Positions 48,292-58,947 of a stretch of 64,000 nt of DNA are shown here, one piece after another (within the stretch, counting starts at the first letter, position 1; each line of letters begins with the position of its first letter). A program made the position numbers and the translations under genes. A model generated the notes under the pieces. It searched no databases, was not told the DNA's origin, and worked only from the letters and a program-made list of their open reading frames with translations. The stretch spans positions 3,666,501 through 3,730,500 of the forward strand of contig OU015568.1 in assembly GCA_907165135.1 (NCBI GenBank), read 5' to 3'. The stretch is from Oikopleura dioica. Lineage: Eukaryota; Chordata; Appendicularia; Copelata; Oikopleuridae.

Positions 48292-49568
48292 TCAGACATA
48301 ACTCAACCCCTCCAAATAATCTTTACAAATAGTTTCAATCAAAAACCTCTGTTCTTTTCCAATTTGACTTTCCCATTGAGACACAATTTTTGAAGAATTT
48401 CTCGAAGTTCCATATTGATATTTTGACCCTTTTCAAAAGGTAAGAAATAAGCTTCATTTATAACGCTTAAAACCTGAACTTTTTGAAGGTGCTTCCGTGT
48501 TCTTCTTGATCCAGGTATGTAGGTTCGGAGGAAAGTCCCATTTGAGAAAATTATAGACAGTATTTGCTTGTTTTTCTGGTTCTATCGCGAAATCTTCAAA
48601 TTTGGAAGACATCAATCTCGAGTGCAAATAGAAATTTTCTTCGAAAAATTCTTGTTGCTTCAATTTTTCACTGCAATATCGATTGATATTCAAATAATAA
48701 TCCTTCAGCTCTCCAGCCTTTTTTCGGCTCAAAAACACCGGGCGGGAGTCTCTAAAAATATCGGTATTAGCAAGTTTCTAGCTCGAAATTCTTGCCTGAA
48801 GTAGAGAAGAACTCTCAAATCGACATTTCTTCGCTCTGCTTCTTTTAATAAAATTTCGATATTCGCTGGTTTGATCGTCTTGATCACCCTCTTCTTTTTC
48901 TTGCAAAGATTTTCCACATCGTGAATATTATAATGTCTGCACATTTTGCCATTGCAAATTTTTTTGCTCAGAAGGCGGATGTGTTTCTCAAACACAATTT
49001 TATTCTTCGTTTTTGGAGATTCCAACAAGTAAGGGCTCGTAACATTGCATTGGAAGAGATCGAGAATAAATGACGCCCATTCTTCTTGGATTTCTGGTCG
49101 CATCCAATTTTTTCCTCCTTTTGTTTTGAGCAAGTTGTGATCAGGTTCAAAGAGCTTTGATGAATGTTAGCTTTATTCTTTCAGGGGGTTAGAGCTTAGG
49201 TTAGGGTTAGGGCTCGGGGTAAGCGTAAGGGTAAGGCTACGGATAGAAAGGATAAGGGTAGCCCTTGCCCTAATACTTACGGCTCCCTAAATTTCGCCCC
49301 TTTCCTGGTTTGAATTAGTACTTACATAGAAAACCTTATCATTCTGGTTAAAAAGCTCTGCGAAAAAAGAAGAACCAGTTCTATATCCCGTCGCTAAAAG
49401 AACATTCTCCGCTGGGGGCAATTCTTTTATCTCTATCTCTTCTATATTATTCTTTATTCTTATGGATAAGTTTCTCTCGTGAAATCCTTTTCCCGACGTC
49501 TCCGACAAAAAGAAAACGCCAAAAATGGCAAATAAAAATAAAATAAGGCTTTTTTTCAAGTCTTCCAT
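48292..49568 (-). CDS. Golgi carbohydrate 6-O-sulfotransferase-like protein (CHST family)
   Basis: Exons 49326..49568, 48796..49154, 48474..48751 and 48292..48428 join in phase (338 residues). An upstream ATG at 49616 would add 16 residues. The N-terminus has a short cytosolic stretch and a signal anchor (LILFLFAIFGVFFL), as in type II Golgi enzymes. The 5'-PAPS motif is present (LLATGYRTGSSFFAELFNQN), as is the 3'-phosphate region (YFRDSRPVFLSR), the NxT-bearing WIKKNTEAP and the C-terminal block YGTSRNSSKIVSQW. The family moves sulfate from PAPS to GlcNAc/Gal residues of glycans. Intron 48752..48795 is GC-AG, and intron 49155..49325 contains degenerate telomere-like repeats. Acceptor sugar unknown. 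Confidence 0.85.
49187..49266. repeat. Degenerate telomere-like repeats in sulfotransferase intron
   Basis: AGGTTAGGGTTAGGGCTCGG is followed by drifting GTAAGG/GATAAGG units and then the reverse type CCCTTGCCCTAA, within the 171 nt intron 49155..49325. It resembles the short block in the claudin-like intron at 7584. Confidence 0.6.
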
Positions 49569-50115
49569 TTTATTTTGCTCTCTGAATTCATGAGAATATT
49601 CGAATAAATGCTTCATGTATCGTTTGGGTAATCGTCTATTATTTGCGTTATCCCTGGTTAAACAAAGATAGAGAGAAGTTTTCTGCTATTCGGCGGCATA
49701 AATTCTTTAAGAACTCGTTAAATGCCATTTTATATGACATTTCGTCAAGATCATAAAAGATCATTGCCGATCGCTGATCGGGAATTATTCCTTGCGTTCG
49801 TACAATGACTCTTGTATTGATTAACTTTTGGTATTGAAAGTTAGTTCGAGCTTCCCCCGCTGCTGTCGGTGCTTGTTTCGCGTTTGGAAAGCCCTAGAAA
49901 CTGTCAAGCGATGACGTTATCGCTGAATTTTCCGAAATATTCCGAACCTTTTGTTTTCTGATCCTTGTTCGTTCTTTTTTTGATGAACTTGAGACGGTCA
50001 GTGGCCACTTTTTAGCGAGTTTTTTATTGAATTTTAGAATTTAAGACTCTTCAGAGTACAGTCAGTCAAACGAGTTCAGTTGTTTTTAGATGATAAATTC
50101 AGGAGCGACGTATTC
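49569..50115. other. Intergenic between two minus-strand genes
   Basis: About 550 bp between the sulfotransferase start and the end of the small membrane-protein gene. No exon was recognised; it presumably carries the sulfotransferase promoter. Confidence 0.4.
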
Positions 50116-50617
50116 TTAAAAGGGTTCTTTTGAATCTTCCCGGCTGAAAAAAGCGCTTCTCAACGAAGACTTTTCAAAACCCTGACTCAGGTTTTCTGCT
50201 TTGGAAAATCGAACCGGCCCTAGAACAAATGTAGCAATCCACAGAATCAGGAAGAAAATCACCGCCATGAAAGCAATTGATTTGAACGCGCTGGCTCGTT
50301 TTCGCCGAATTCCAGACTTGGAGATGATATACGGAATTTTGTGCAAATTGTCGTGCCCTAAATGGTGAGGTTCAGCCAAGTTCAACCCTAAGTACGAGAT
50401 AGAAAAGCCACACCCGTCGAGAGCCCTTTCTATTGCGTGAAATACACGATTCGCGGATTCTTTTGAAATTTCAAACACTTACATTTTAGCTCAACATTGC
50501 GGAATAGCTTCTTTGGATCATGGTCAAGCTCGTCCGCTGGTCGAAGGCTTGTTTCGCTTTTTACACAAGTTTGCAAATAAACAGAGAAAAGGAGGGTTGA
50601 TTTTTCTGAAACTCTTT
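50116..50617 (-). CDS. Small single-pass membrane protein, unknown, 5' end unresolved
   Basis: Stop at 50116. The best model joins 50116..50387 to an upstream exon 50483..about 50617 by removing a 95 nt GT-AG intron (50388..50482), which keeps phase. The chain contains LRPADELDHDPKKLF, HLGHDNLHKIPYIISKSGI, a basic RRKRAS before one transmembrane helix (FMAVIFFLILWIATFVL) and a short Ser/Glu-rich tail. The start codon was not found; an AG acceptor at about 50618 suggests a further 5' exon or a spliced leader. No family recognised. The tail-coding DNA (CCTGACTCAGGTTTTCT) recurs in a hairpin in the ABCG intron near 55367. Confidence 0.45.
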
Positions 50618-51446
50618 CCTGTCAGTTTTGTGGATTGGAAGAAGAGAGCTTGAGGAGGTGCTTTGTTAGAATTTCGTTAAGCGGAATCTAACCGGTTAAT
50701 TTTAGTGGCTTAGCAGAAGAGAGTAATACCCGTTGATAACTTATTATGAAAATGCAATGAGCCCCAATAGTTGATTATTCTGGTAATTCAAGAAACTCCT
50801 TCCCTTCGTGACATAAAAAATCTAAATGAGGACGATAATTGGAGCTCGGAAAACTTGAAAAAAAAACTTCGATTTTCTTTAACTGAGGTTACTGAAGAAT
50901 TCTTTTTGTTGTTGTTTTCGCTCGTTCTAGAATTTTTTTCGTTGGGGGTTTTTGATTTCAAGTGAATTTTGAAGATGCAAAATAAACTTTGACCGTTTCG
51001 TGGATTGATCAGAAAAATGAAAAACTGATAAAACTGAAAAAGCGGATTTTCAGAATGATCCACGAAATTTTCACCAAGCAAGATCGATTCTTGGACTTCA
51101 GAAAGAAATCCTCTTGATTTTTATTTTGACATAGAGATTAAAGACATGTTTATGGAGGAAACAAATTCAAACCGCTTAAAGCGTAAATTACAAAAACGCT
51201 TTTTTCGTTACATAAAAGGAAAATCCGCCAGTATGTTGATTTCTTTGAATATTTCGATTTTTCTTTTCGAAGAATTGAGAAAAACAGTAACGTAGCTTTT
51301 TATTTCGAAGAGATCGCGTTATTCTCGTAACACCTTGATTTATTGATGTTGAGGTCTTGTTCGACAAAATGATGATACTCACAATCTGGCGGATTTGCTG
51401 GTGAGTTGGAAGAGTACAATATTTTCCTGTGGGTGAGATCGGTTGT
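50618..51446. other. Intergenic, low-complexity, no gene seen
   Basis: About 830 bp. Minus-strand open frames at 50788-51081 and 51188-51382 are Lys/Asn/Ser/Phe-rich products of AT-rich DNA and carry no motif. Nothing else identified. Confidence 0.4.
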
Positions 51447-51885
51447 GATTTGAAGCAGAGTTGTTAAAAATGTATACTTCACTCGCCCTTCAGAATGAAG
51501 TATACTTCATGGAGTATACTTCAGGGCGTTGCAGGGCGTTAAAGGGCGTGAAGTGTACTTCCGCCCTTCCCTCTACTTCAACCGCCCTTCCGCCCTTCAC
51601 TCTACTTCAACTTGGTTCTGTCGGCCATCAGAATCCATCCGCTAGAATTTTTTCAAATTTTGCGCTTATTGGCTCTCAGGCGCCATGATTTAAATCACGC
51701 TGATTGTGGCAGATGAAGTGGGAGCTAAAGTTTTCGATAAGAACCGATAGCTGAAGTATACTTCAGCGCGTGAAGTATACTTCAGAGCCATTTCGTACTT
51801 CACCGCCCTTCAAGAATGAAGGGCGCCCTGCAGATTTTTGAAGGGCGGGGGGAAGTATACTTTTTTCCAGCTCTGATTTGAAGCA
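51447..51885. mobile_element. 417 bp element with GAAGTATACTTC palindromes and an 11 bp target duplication
   Basis: GATTTGAAGCA occurs at 51447-51457 and again at 51875-51885. Between them the ends are inverted: GAGTTGTTAAAAATGTATAC at the left, and the complement of GAGCTGGAAAAAAGTATAC at the right. The interior repeats the 12 bp palindrome GAAGTATACTTC (51497, 51753 and 51772, with partial copies near both ends) and blocks of CGCCCTTC/GAAGGGCG. An 11 bp duplication would fit a Mutator-like or similar element; assignment is inference. No transposase. Confidence 0.8.
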
Positions 51886-52075
51886 TAATAAAAATATAAT
51901 GATCGTTCTGAGAGAAATAAGGAAAGTTCAGAAATTTGTATTTGATTTGTAAACAAGAATGTGTTTGTTTCAAACAATGGTCTGCATATGGACCAATCGT
52001 CTATCGGGCACCATTAAAATCGAAATATTACAAAAGGCTTTTTTGAAAGAGAGAATCAACTAATTTCTTGATATA

Positions 52076-53126
52076 ATGTCCAGTCCGCCTTCAATAATAT
52101 CATACAGCGACCTAACAGCAAATACTCCTAGTAATTTTTACGAGAACCAGAATCAGAGGGGACAAAATTCAGGTTGAATTCTATTACCAAAATCTTTTCT
52201 GAGAAAAATTTCTAAGGAATTTCGAGAGAAGAGATACTTGAACTGATCGACTTGAAAAACCAGCCTCTTTGGAAAGTATTTGGAGACTTTCAAATAGCAG
52301 CACAGAAAGAAAGATATGAATTGGAAAAAAGAATTGATTCCCTTGAAACTCTGGCAGAAAAACTATTCGACGAAAATAAGGAGCTCAAGAACAATAGCGA
52401 AAATCTAAAATTAACTAATGATTATCTCGTCGACGACTTAGAAAAGATGAGAATCGATAATGAAAAACTGCTTAAGAAATTGAAGGAAAAATGGGAGAAC
52501 TCGAAAATTCAAGAAGAAAATAAAAAAAGAACTAGAGAGATCCAAGATTTACGCCAAGAACTGCGGTCCATAAGCAAAGGCATACATCTGAGGATTACCG
52601 AAAGCTTCGTTGACAATGGAATTTTTCCAAACTCCATTTCCAGTTCATGTGATGATTATGGACGCAAAGAGATAAAAAATGCTTTGAATATACTAGCATC
52701 AGGACTAAGAACCATTAAAATACAGGTAAAGATTTTGGCAATTGATTTATTTCTTTTAGATAATAAAGAATAACAATTAATTGATCTCATTCGAAAGAAC
52801 ATTAACATGAAAATGGTTTTTAGTTCATACCGATAAGTTCGAGTAAAGATTCACGATGCTTTGACTTTAAAGAAGCTGGTTGGAGTATACAATTTTATTC
52901 AGGTTTAGCTAATGATGCAAAAGCAAATAGGAACGAACATATTCGTTCTTTGAAAGTAACAAATCCAGGTACCAATTAAATCTAGAAATATGATGCTTGC
53001 AATTCATTTTTTTCTCGGGTAATTTTTTTAGATGGTGACGCGAAATTTCAAGCAGAAATTACACAAGAATCGTTATCCTCACCCCGCGGAAATGTCATTT
53101 TGAGCTTATTACGACTCTTACGTTAA
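52076..53126 (+). CDS. Coiled-coil protein with unknown C-terminal domain
   Basis: Exons 52076..52172, 52217..52725, 52824..52968 and 53032..53126 join in phase (281 residues). A polar N-terminus (MSSPPSIISYSDL) precedes a long heptad-type helix rich in Glu/Lys/Leu/Asn (about residues 60-145, for example LEKRIDSLETLAEKLF). The C-terminal domain (FDFKEAGWSIQFYSGLAND, then DGDAKFQAEI) matches the layout of the gene at 38354-38942, including an intron of the same phase just before DG. No signal peptide or membrane segment. The combination suggests an oligomeric adaptor, but function is unknown. Confidence 0.7.
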
Positions 53127-54279
53127 GCTGAGAGTGCATAAAAAATGTACGCTCATAGATTAAAAACACTCAAGTTTTTCTCTTTTTATCAAAAGTTATT
53201 GAGGTAAAATTGGTCGATAACTTATTAGTTTTGATTTAGAGAGCCGAAAGATGAAAAGACTGATTGAATAAAGTCTCCATACCCGTTTTTAAGATTTAAA
53301 AAACCCTGGAACCTCCTTGTTAATAATAACTCGTAAAAATTTGCAAAAACCCAAAAAGTCGGGGTAGAAATTGTTCCAGGCAATGTAGCGGTGTAAGGAT
53401 AATGAATTTCCAGAGAATCCTTGGGGATCCAAGAATCCTCGGACTTCAACAAAAAGCAAAGAAATTTTGATTAGTAAAAAATTTGGAAGAAGCCATATCG
53501 TTACTTTTGGTACTCTCTATCCGGAATCTGTTGTTCTTGTTTCCTTTCTGTAGCCTTTCGACTAAAAATCGAAATAAAAATTGATAATAAAAAATCTTCA
53601 TTAGAAAAGAATCCTTGAAACATTCGAAATCAAGCATGCCTAGAATCTGACGGTAACAGCAACGCCTGACTTTTTCAACGTGAGACAAGTGTAAATTTTT
53701 ACGTACAATTTCGCAGGCAAAAGCATTTCTCCGTCACGTGTATTTGCGAAACGCGTGAGCAAGGACCGGCGCGATAAGGAAAAACTTTCCAACCGCTGTT
53801 TGTTTAGAAAGAAAGTGAATTTTTTTCAACAGTTCTGAAAACTTTTCAACGATAATATTTGCCCCAAAAAAGCTGGATTCATCCTTCTTTCCGAAAAAAA
53901 ACAGAAAATGTCGAAAACGATTGACAAGAATCTTTTTTTTTTTACTGAGTCGAATTTCTTTGAAAGAAAAAATCTTATGATGATTGAAATTTAATTCTGA
54001 GTCCGGGTCATCACCTGATCATCAAGGAAGTTGGGTCAGTTGCGCACGTTCAAATCTGTAGAATTCTGTTCTTACGAGTTCGTAAAACTGCATCTTTGCG
54101 TTACGAAGAGCGATAATAATTACGTGGTTGATAGAGCTTATCAGTGTGTTAAAACGTTGAAATCTCATGGCTATCGACCACGAAATTCAACGAACGAAAT
54201 GCGATATGCATTCATTTCAAATAAGTTTTGTAAATCAAATTTTTGAAAAACAAGAGAGGATACCCTTAAATATTGTATT
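53127..54279. other. Intergenic; weak minus-strand coding candidates only
   Basis: About 1.15 kb. Minus-strand open stretches at 53225-53452 (containing DSLEIHYPYTATLPG) and 53446-53688 are adjacent and could be two exons of a small gene, but no splice join, start or family supports them. Nothing else seen. Confidence 0.35.
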
Positions 54280-57024
54280 TTAAAAAGATGAACTTGGTGG
54301 ATCAGTTTCAATACTTTCGACATCAGAACTTTCTCTTTTTTCATATTTTTTCTTTCTAAAGAATTCAGAAACTTTCTTATGAATCCTTGCTGACAGTATT
54401 AAGCGTAATTTCACAGCGCAGAAGGCAAGAAGTCGTAAAGCCGCGTAAAACACCAGTAAGACCATCCAATCTCTTGTAAGGTCGTTGCTCGTGATCTCGC
54501 GATTTTCAAGGACTAGGAGCGGAGAGTTACAGTCGGGAACTGAGCAGGTTGGCCAATCGCAAGGAGGATTGATGGAGGGAGCAGGGTTACTGGAGTTTGA
54601 CGGTTCTTCAGAGGATTCTTAGTCGAGAGTTCGGAAATAAGCCTTTTATCAAACCTCAGTTTCAACCGCATTTTATCATTTTTTTCACTTCTAACTGAAA
54701 TTAAGTCCTCCTTATTACTCCTTCCTGGGCAAAAAAGCGGAGCTCTCGGTGGAACTTGGTAAAATGTCCCGTAAATTGAAATCACCAGCGCGTCGAATGA
54801 GTAAAACCCGTATGAGGTGTACGAAATCCAACGTAAGTATTTAACGATGTTCTTGACGGGCACGAAAAATCCAGCGAAAAGAAGCACTGGTATACAAGCC
54901 AAAGGGCCGATGAAAGATGAGGACTAAAATCACAAAGTTCAACTGCTGTCGGAGCTACTGTACCTCGACTGAAGGAGCCACGGCGCCGATGAGAAGCCCC
55001 ATTGACGCGGAAACAAGAGAGTTGATGATACAAATCGTCGAAAACATGAAAAAACGAGCAGGAGATTGAACTTGCGATGTCATGAAATAAGAAATAACAA
55101 GGTAGATGTAGTCGAAGATAATTTGAAAAGGAAGCTCAGCCAGTGTTATAGCCAGGAAATACGGGCCCACGTTGTACCAGCGATTGCGTACTTCCCGCAT
55201 CATTACGGATATTTCTAAAAACACTGTGTTTTCAAATTGGTCAACTTGATAAGGTATCAATGGTTATCCCTCATTAATTGATAACAGCTTAAGTCTGGGC
55301 TCGGCAACCTGTGTACAAAACCTGAGTCAGGGTCTGAAAGCGGCTTTTTATTGAAGATCTTTCAGAACCTGACTCAGGTTTTCTACTCAGGTTTCCGAGC
55401 CTAGGACCCATAAAATAGGGGTTTATGCAGCACTATAGTTTCTGTTTATCTACTCACGGATGGGGAAAACAAGCAAGGATGGCATGATTGCAGAAAATTG
55501 AAGAAACAACAAGGAAATAAAAATAAAAGCAAAGTTGTCCAAAGTTTTGTCCGCATCGTTTCCAATTTTGTAATAAAGACCTCCGAAGAGAAGGCCAACA
55601 AGTGCGTGAGAAACGAATCGCAAATGGAAGACAAAGGCATTTCTGTAGATGATTTTGAACTGGCGGCGGAGGAGAATTGCAAATTGTTTGTAGAGTGGGC
55701 ATTGGTAGCAGTTTTGGGCGGAGAGCTCTTTTTCGACAGTGGATTTCATTCGGGAGAGTTGTGGAGGGTCTGGAGTTTGAAGAGGTCTAGGGTTGGGTAT
55801 GGAGATTCCATCAGATGCTAGCTCAATGACATAATCAGCTGGATTGAAGTAGGTCGGGATTTGGATTTTTGCAGCTTCCATGGCAGGAACTAATGAGCTA
55901 ACAGGACCTTTTTGGTTTAGATAAAGAATATTTTTGATAAGGGGGGCGTTTCATCGGAAACTTGACCCGTAAATTTTACTCATAGACAAAGTGAACTCGA
56001 GTCGTAAATTTCCGTTACGTAACAGAACAAAAATTAGGTCATGATTTTAAAATCATGTTTTTTCTTCCTTGATTTCATTTGAACTTATCAAAACCATCCT
56101 GAAAACACGGATTTTTTCCTCCCAATTACATAAAGATCATCAAATATATTAAACAGTCTAAATGGCGCCTGAAGATTTATTCTAGCGCTTTCTAAATCAC
56201 AAAAGTTCACTCGATCGTGACCGCGAACAATATTTAATTTCCTGGCGCGTTTCCTGCTACTCGGCTGGTGAATAGAACAGACGATTGTTCGACCGGCAAG
56301 GGCGAGATTCTTGAGCAAAGAAATGACCTGTAGACTGGAGACGGCGTCTATTATTATTGGTCGGAAAGTTATTGAACGAAAAAAGCGTTGTAGGAAGAGA
56401 CCAGTTCCTAGGCCACTTGTTGGCTCGTCGAAAAACATGACAGGCGGATTGTTAACAAGTTCGAGCCCAATCGCCAGTCGCTTTTTCTGCCCACCTGTGG
56501 AGATCATTTTCACCTGATTCGTAATTTGTAATCTTTGTAATCTTACCTGATAAGTTCTTCGTAAGAGTCTCTCTCTCATCCATCAATCCTAACTGCTCAA
56601 TTATCTCCCTCACTCTCTCACAATTTTTCGGAGAGGGATGACATTTCAGATCGCTTGCGACCCGCATGGACTCTTCTACTGTCAGATATTCTTGCAATTT
56701 GTCTTCTTGCATGATATAAGCCGAAATTTTCTTGAAAATCTTTGAGTTTTTCGTCGCCCCATTTATTAGAATTTCTCCAGTAATACCAGTATTGATTCGG
56801 TCGCCTAAAATGTCCAAAAGTGTAGTTTTCTCGGCTCCGGAGGGTCCCATAATAGCGCATAGCCTTTTTGGTCGCAAAGATCCTTGAAATCAAAAAAAAA
56901 AATTATCCCAAATTAGAAAATTACCATTTATTTTGTCCAAAATCTTCTTTTTCCTTCCGCTTGAATTGATTGAATAGCTCAAGTCTCTGAATTGTACCAA
57001 GATCTCTTTTCTTGATTCGAACAT
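54280..57024 (-). CDS. ABCG-family half-transporter with Gly-to-Glu in Walker A
   Basis: Start ATG at 57024 ([12 protein letters not shown]). Exons: 56925..57024, 56547..56882, 56408..56494, 56254..56347, 56099..56157, 55458..55907, 54964..55214, then 54923 downward with one further unresolved intron, ending at 54280. One nucleotide-binding domain precedes six membrane helices, the ABCG order. Seen: Walker [10 protein letters not shown] (Glu where Gly is expected), signature LSGGQKKR, Walker [13 protein letters not shown] and H-loop CSIHQPSS. Membrane helices include [32 protein letters not shown] and a final helix before a basic/acidic tail. Introns 56348..56407, 56158..56253 and 55908..56098 are GA-AG. 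ABCG proteins export sterols and lipids or pigment precursors, usually as dimers. The P-loop change would be expected to impair ATP binding at this half. Confidence 0.85.
55298..55402. repeat. Hairpin repeat in ABCG intron
   Basis: Within the intron 55215..55457, AACCTGAGTCAGGGTCTGAA (55319) pairs with TTCAGAACCTGACTCAGGTT (about 55361-55380), bounded by GGCTCGG and CCGAGCC. The CCTGACTCAGGTTTTCT part also occurs at about 50170 in the tail-coding sequence of the small membrane-protein gene. Confidence 0.65.
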
Positions 57025-57301
57025 TTTCACAATAAAATAAATAAATATTTCTTCGGGTCTTCCTAGAGAGTGACTAATTCACGACCGTAATATTCATAAA
57101 ATGGTATGGCCGCGGTAAATTTAAATCAGAAAAGCTCTGCTTCCCTCGTTTTGTTCTTAGTCAGCAAGAAAAGTGAGTTGAAAGAATGCGGGACAATAAG
57201 CCGAACTGAATATTGTTTTATGCTTGATTGCTCCGTATTATTCGATGTGCTAGAGCACGTGAGAAAACATACGAGGCTTTGAGTTCTTAAAATATTTCAA
57301 T

Positions 57302-58312
57302 TTATTCGGAATCAGAAGAAGGAATATACAGAACAGCATCGCTATCCTCGCTGGATTTCGTCGAGTTAAAATCGTCACTTTTCAAAAGCTGATTTGACTC
57401 ATCCTTTTTGTAGTCAATAACGGTCTCGATTTCGGTCTCATTTTCAGAATCTCGCGGAACACAAGTATATTCGGAATCCGACCTTTTTTGAGCTTCATTT
57501 GGTTTCTAAATTTCAATGGAAAAAATTTCTTGAAAGCCATTCCTAGCAGTATAAACTGACGTCTCATCAATGCTCGAAGTTGAGTTAGAAATATTAATCG
57601 AAACTGGTCTCATTGCTCCATATTTCACCATCGCGCACGCCTCCGCCGATCCATGAATATTATCCGCCGTCAAAATATACTTCCCAAGAACATCGACCAT
57701 TCTCGTGTTCGAGTCCAAAATCATTTTTGACTTGTACCAGCGAATCTGTGGCTTGGGTATTCCAGCTACAACGGCGCGGAGTTGAAAAGGTTTGCCTTCA
57801 AAGAAATCGACATTTGTTGGTGGAATGATGATTCGAGGAGCGAGTTGTGGGTCCATGTGGTTGGCTAGTTCCTCGATGTTGGTTGTGCTGACGCTGTGTT
57901 TGTCGATTGTTAGGGTTGACTAAAAACAATAACGATTTTATTCATATCTTATGATTTTTACCTGAACGACAAAATGCTGTTTACTGAGCTGCATAAATCC
58001 TCCAATTACTTCATCAAGCTCCGCAAACAAATCCGCATTGATCTCTTCTTCCTCCAATATCCCAAATCTTTCCAAACTCGCCGTCAAATCTTCAATACTC
58101 CTTGCTTTTTCGAGCGACATTTGTTCCTTGCGATTTATCAAATCGTCGCACATTTCGCAAATACTGTCGAGGGACTGGATGATTTTGAGTTTTCCCAGGC
58201 TTCTTGGCCGGGCGGGCTTTTTGGAGTTCTTAGGGAGAGCGTCAGGGGAGTCGGAATGGATGGTTTTTGTGGTGTCGATTGATGATTCGGAGCTTTTGTG
58301 AGATCTATTTAG
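57302..58312 (-). CDS. Ig-domain protein exons, separate gene or alternative 3' end of the obscurin-like gene
   Basis: After an acceptor at 58313 the minus strand is open: a Ser/Pro-rich start, a helical spectrin-like stretch (MSLEKARSIEDLTASLERF) down to about 57962, an exon with an Ig domain (PPTNVDFFEGKPFQLR then PKPQIRWYKSK) at about 57560-57920, and an acidic Ser-rich tail ending at a TAA at 57302-57304. The join into the last exon is not resolved; an in-frame TAG at its border must be spliced out. The upstream obscurin-like frame stops at 58948 and has its own AATAAA, so these exons are either a downstream gene or a longer isoform. Ig plus helical content fits a muscle cytoskeletal protein. 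Confidence 0.55.
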
Positions 58313-58947
58313 CTGTAAATAATAAACGTTTCGAATGCTTTTATTTTAACGTTCAAAGATTAGGTATTATAAAAAAAAAACTAAATTCCTGATACTTATT
58401 CGGCTTCTATGGTTTTCAAAAAAAAAAATAAATCCCTTTCACAAATACTTTGATAACTTTCTTTTCTCTTCAAACTCTCGGCTGTATCTCGCAGGACTTC
58501 AATAATTGCCCTCTCTTTCGAAAACAATGAATATTAATATTAAATGCATCCTGCAGAATCGATACTTCAATTGTTATTTATCAATTCAAAGCCCAATCAA
58601 AGCAATTTAAAAAGTCAAAAACCACAGAATTTTTGAGCAAGAAGGATTTTCTCCAAGACGCCGCCAACAACAAAGACTCTTTCTCTTCCATATTTTGTAT
58701 TTTTTTTTCTATTTACAGTGAGTTTATTTACAGAAGATCTTCATTTACAGCTAGTGCTTCGTATACAGAATTGCTGGAACAGGATTTGTAGCTGAAATTG
58801 TGTCTAGAGACAATTTCTAGAGCCTTTGAAAGAATCTAGAGAGTGATTTTTGGTGGGAAATTGTGATTGTAGTGATGACTGTGTTTGATGGAGGCGTGAT
58901 GGAGGTGTTAGAGAGAAACAACAGACACACGTGATCAGGAAGGCACT

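Noticed and set aside
50788-51081. Minus-strand open frame rich in Asn, Lys, Ser and Phe
   Set aside because: Composition reflects AT-rich DNA; no motif or splice context.
53225-53688. Two adjacent minus-strand open stretches, one containing DSLEIHYPYTATLPG
   Set aside because: No in-phase splice join, start codon or recognisable family; left as a weak candidate only.
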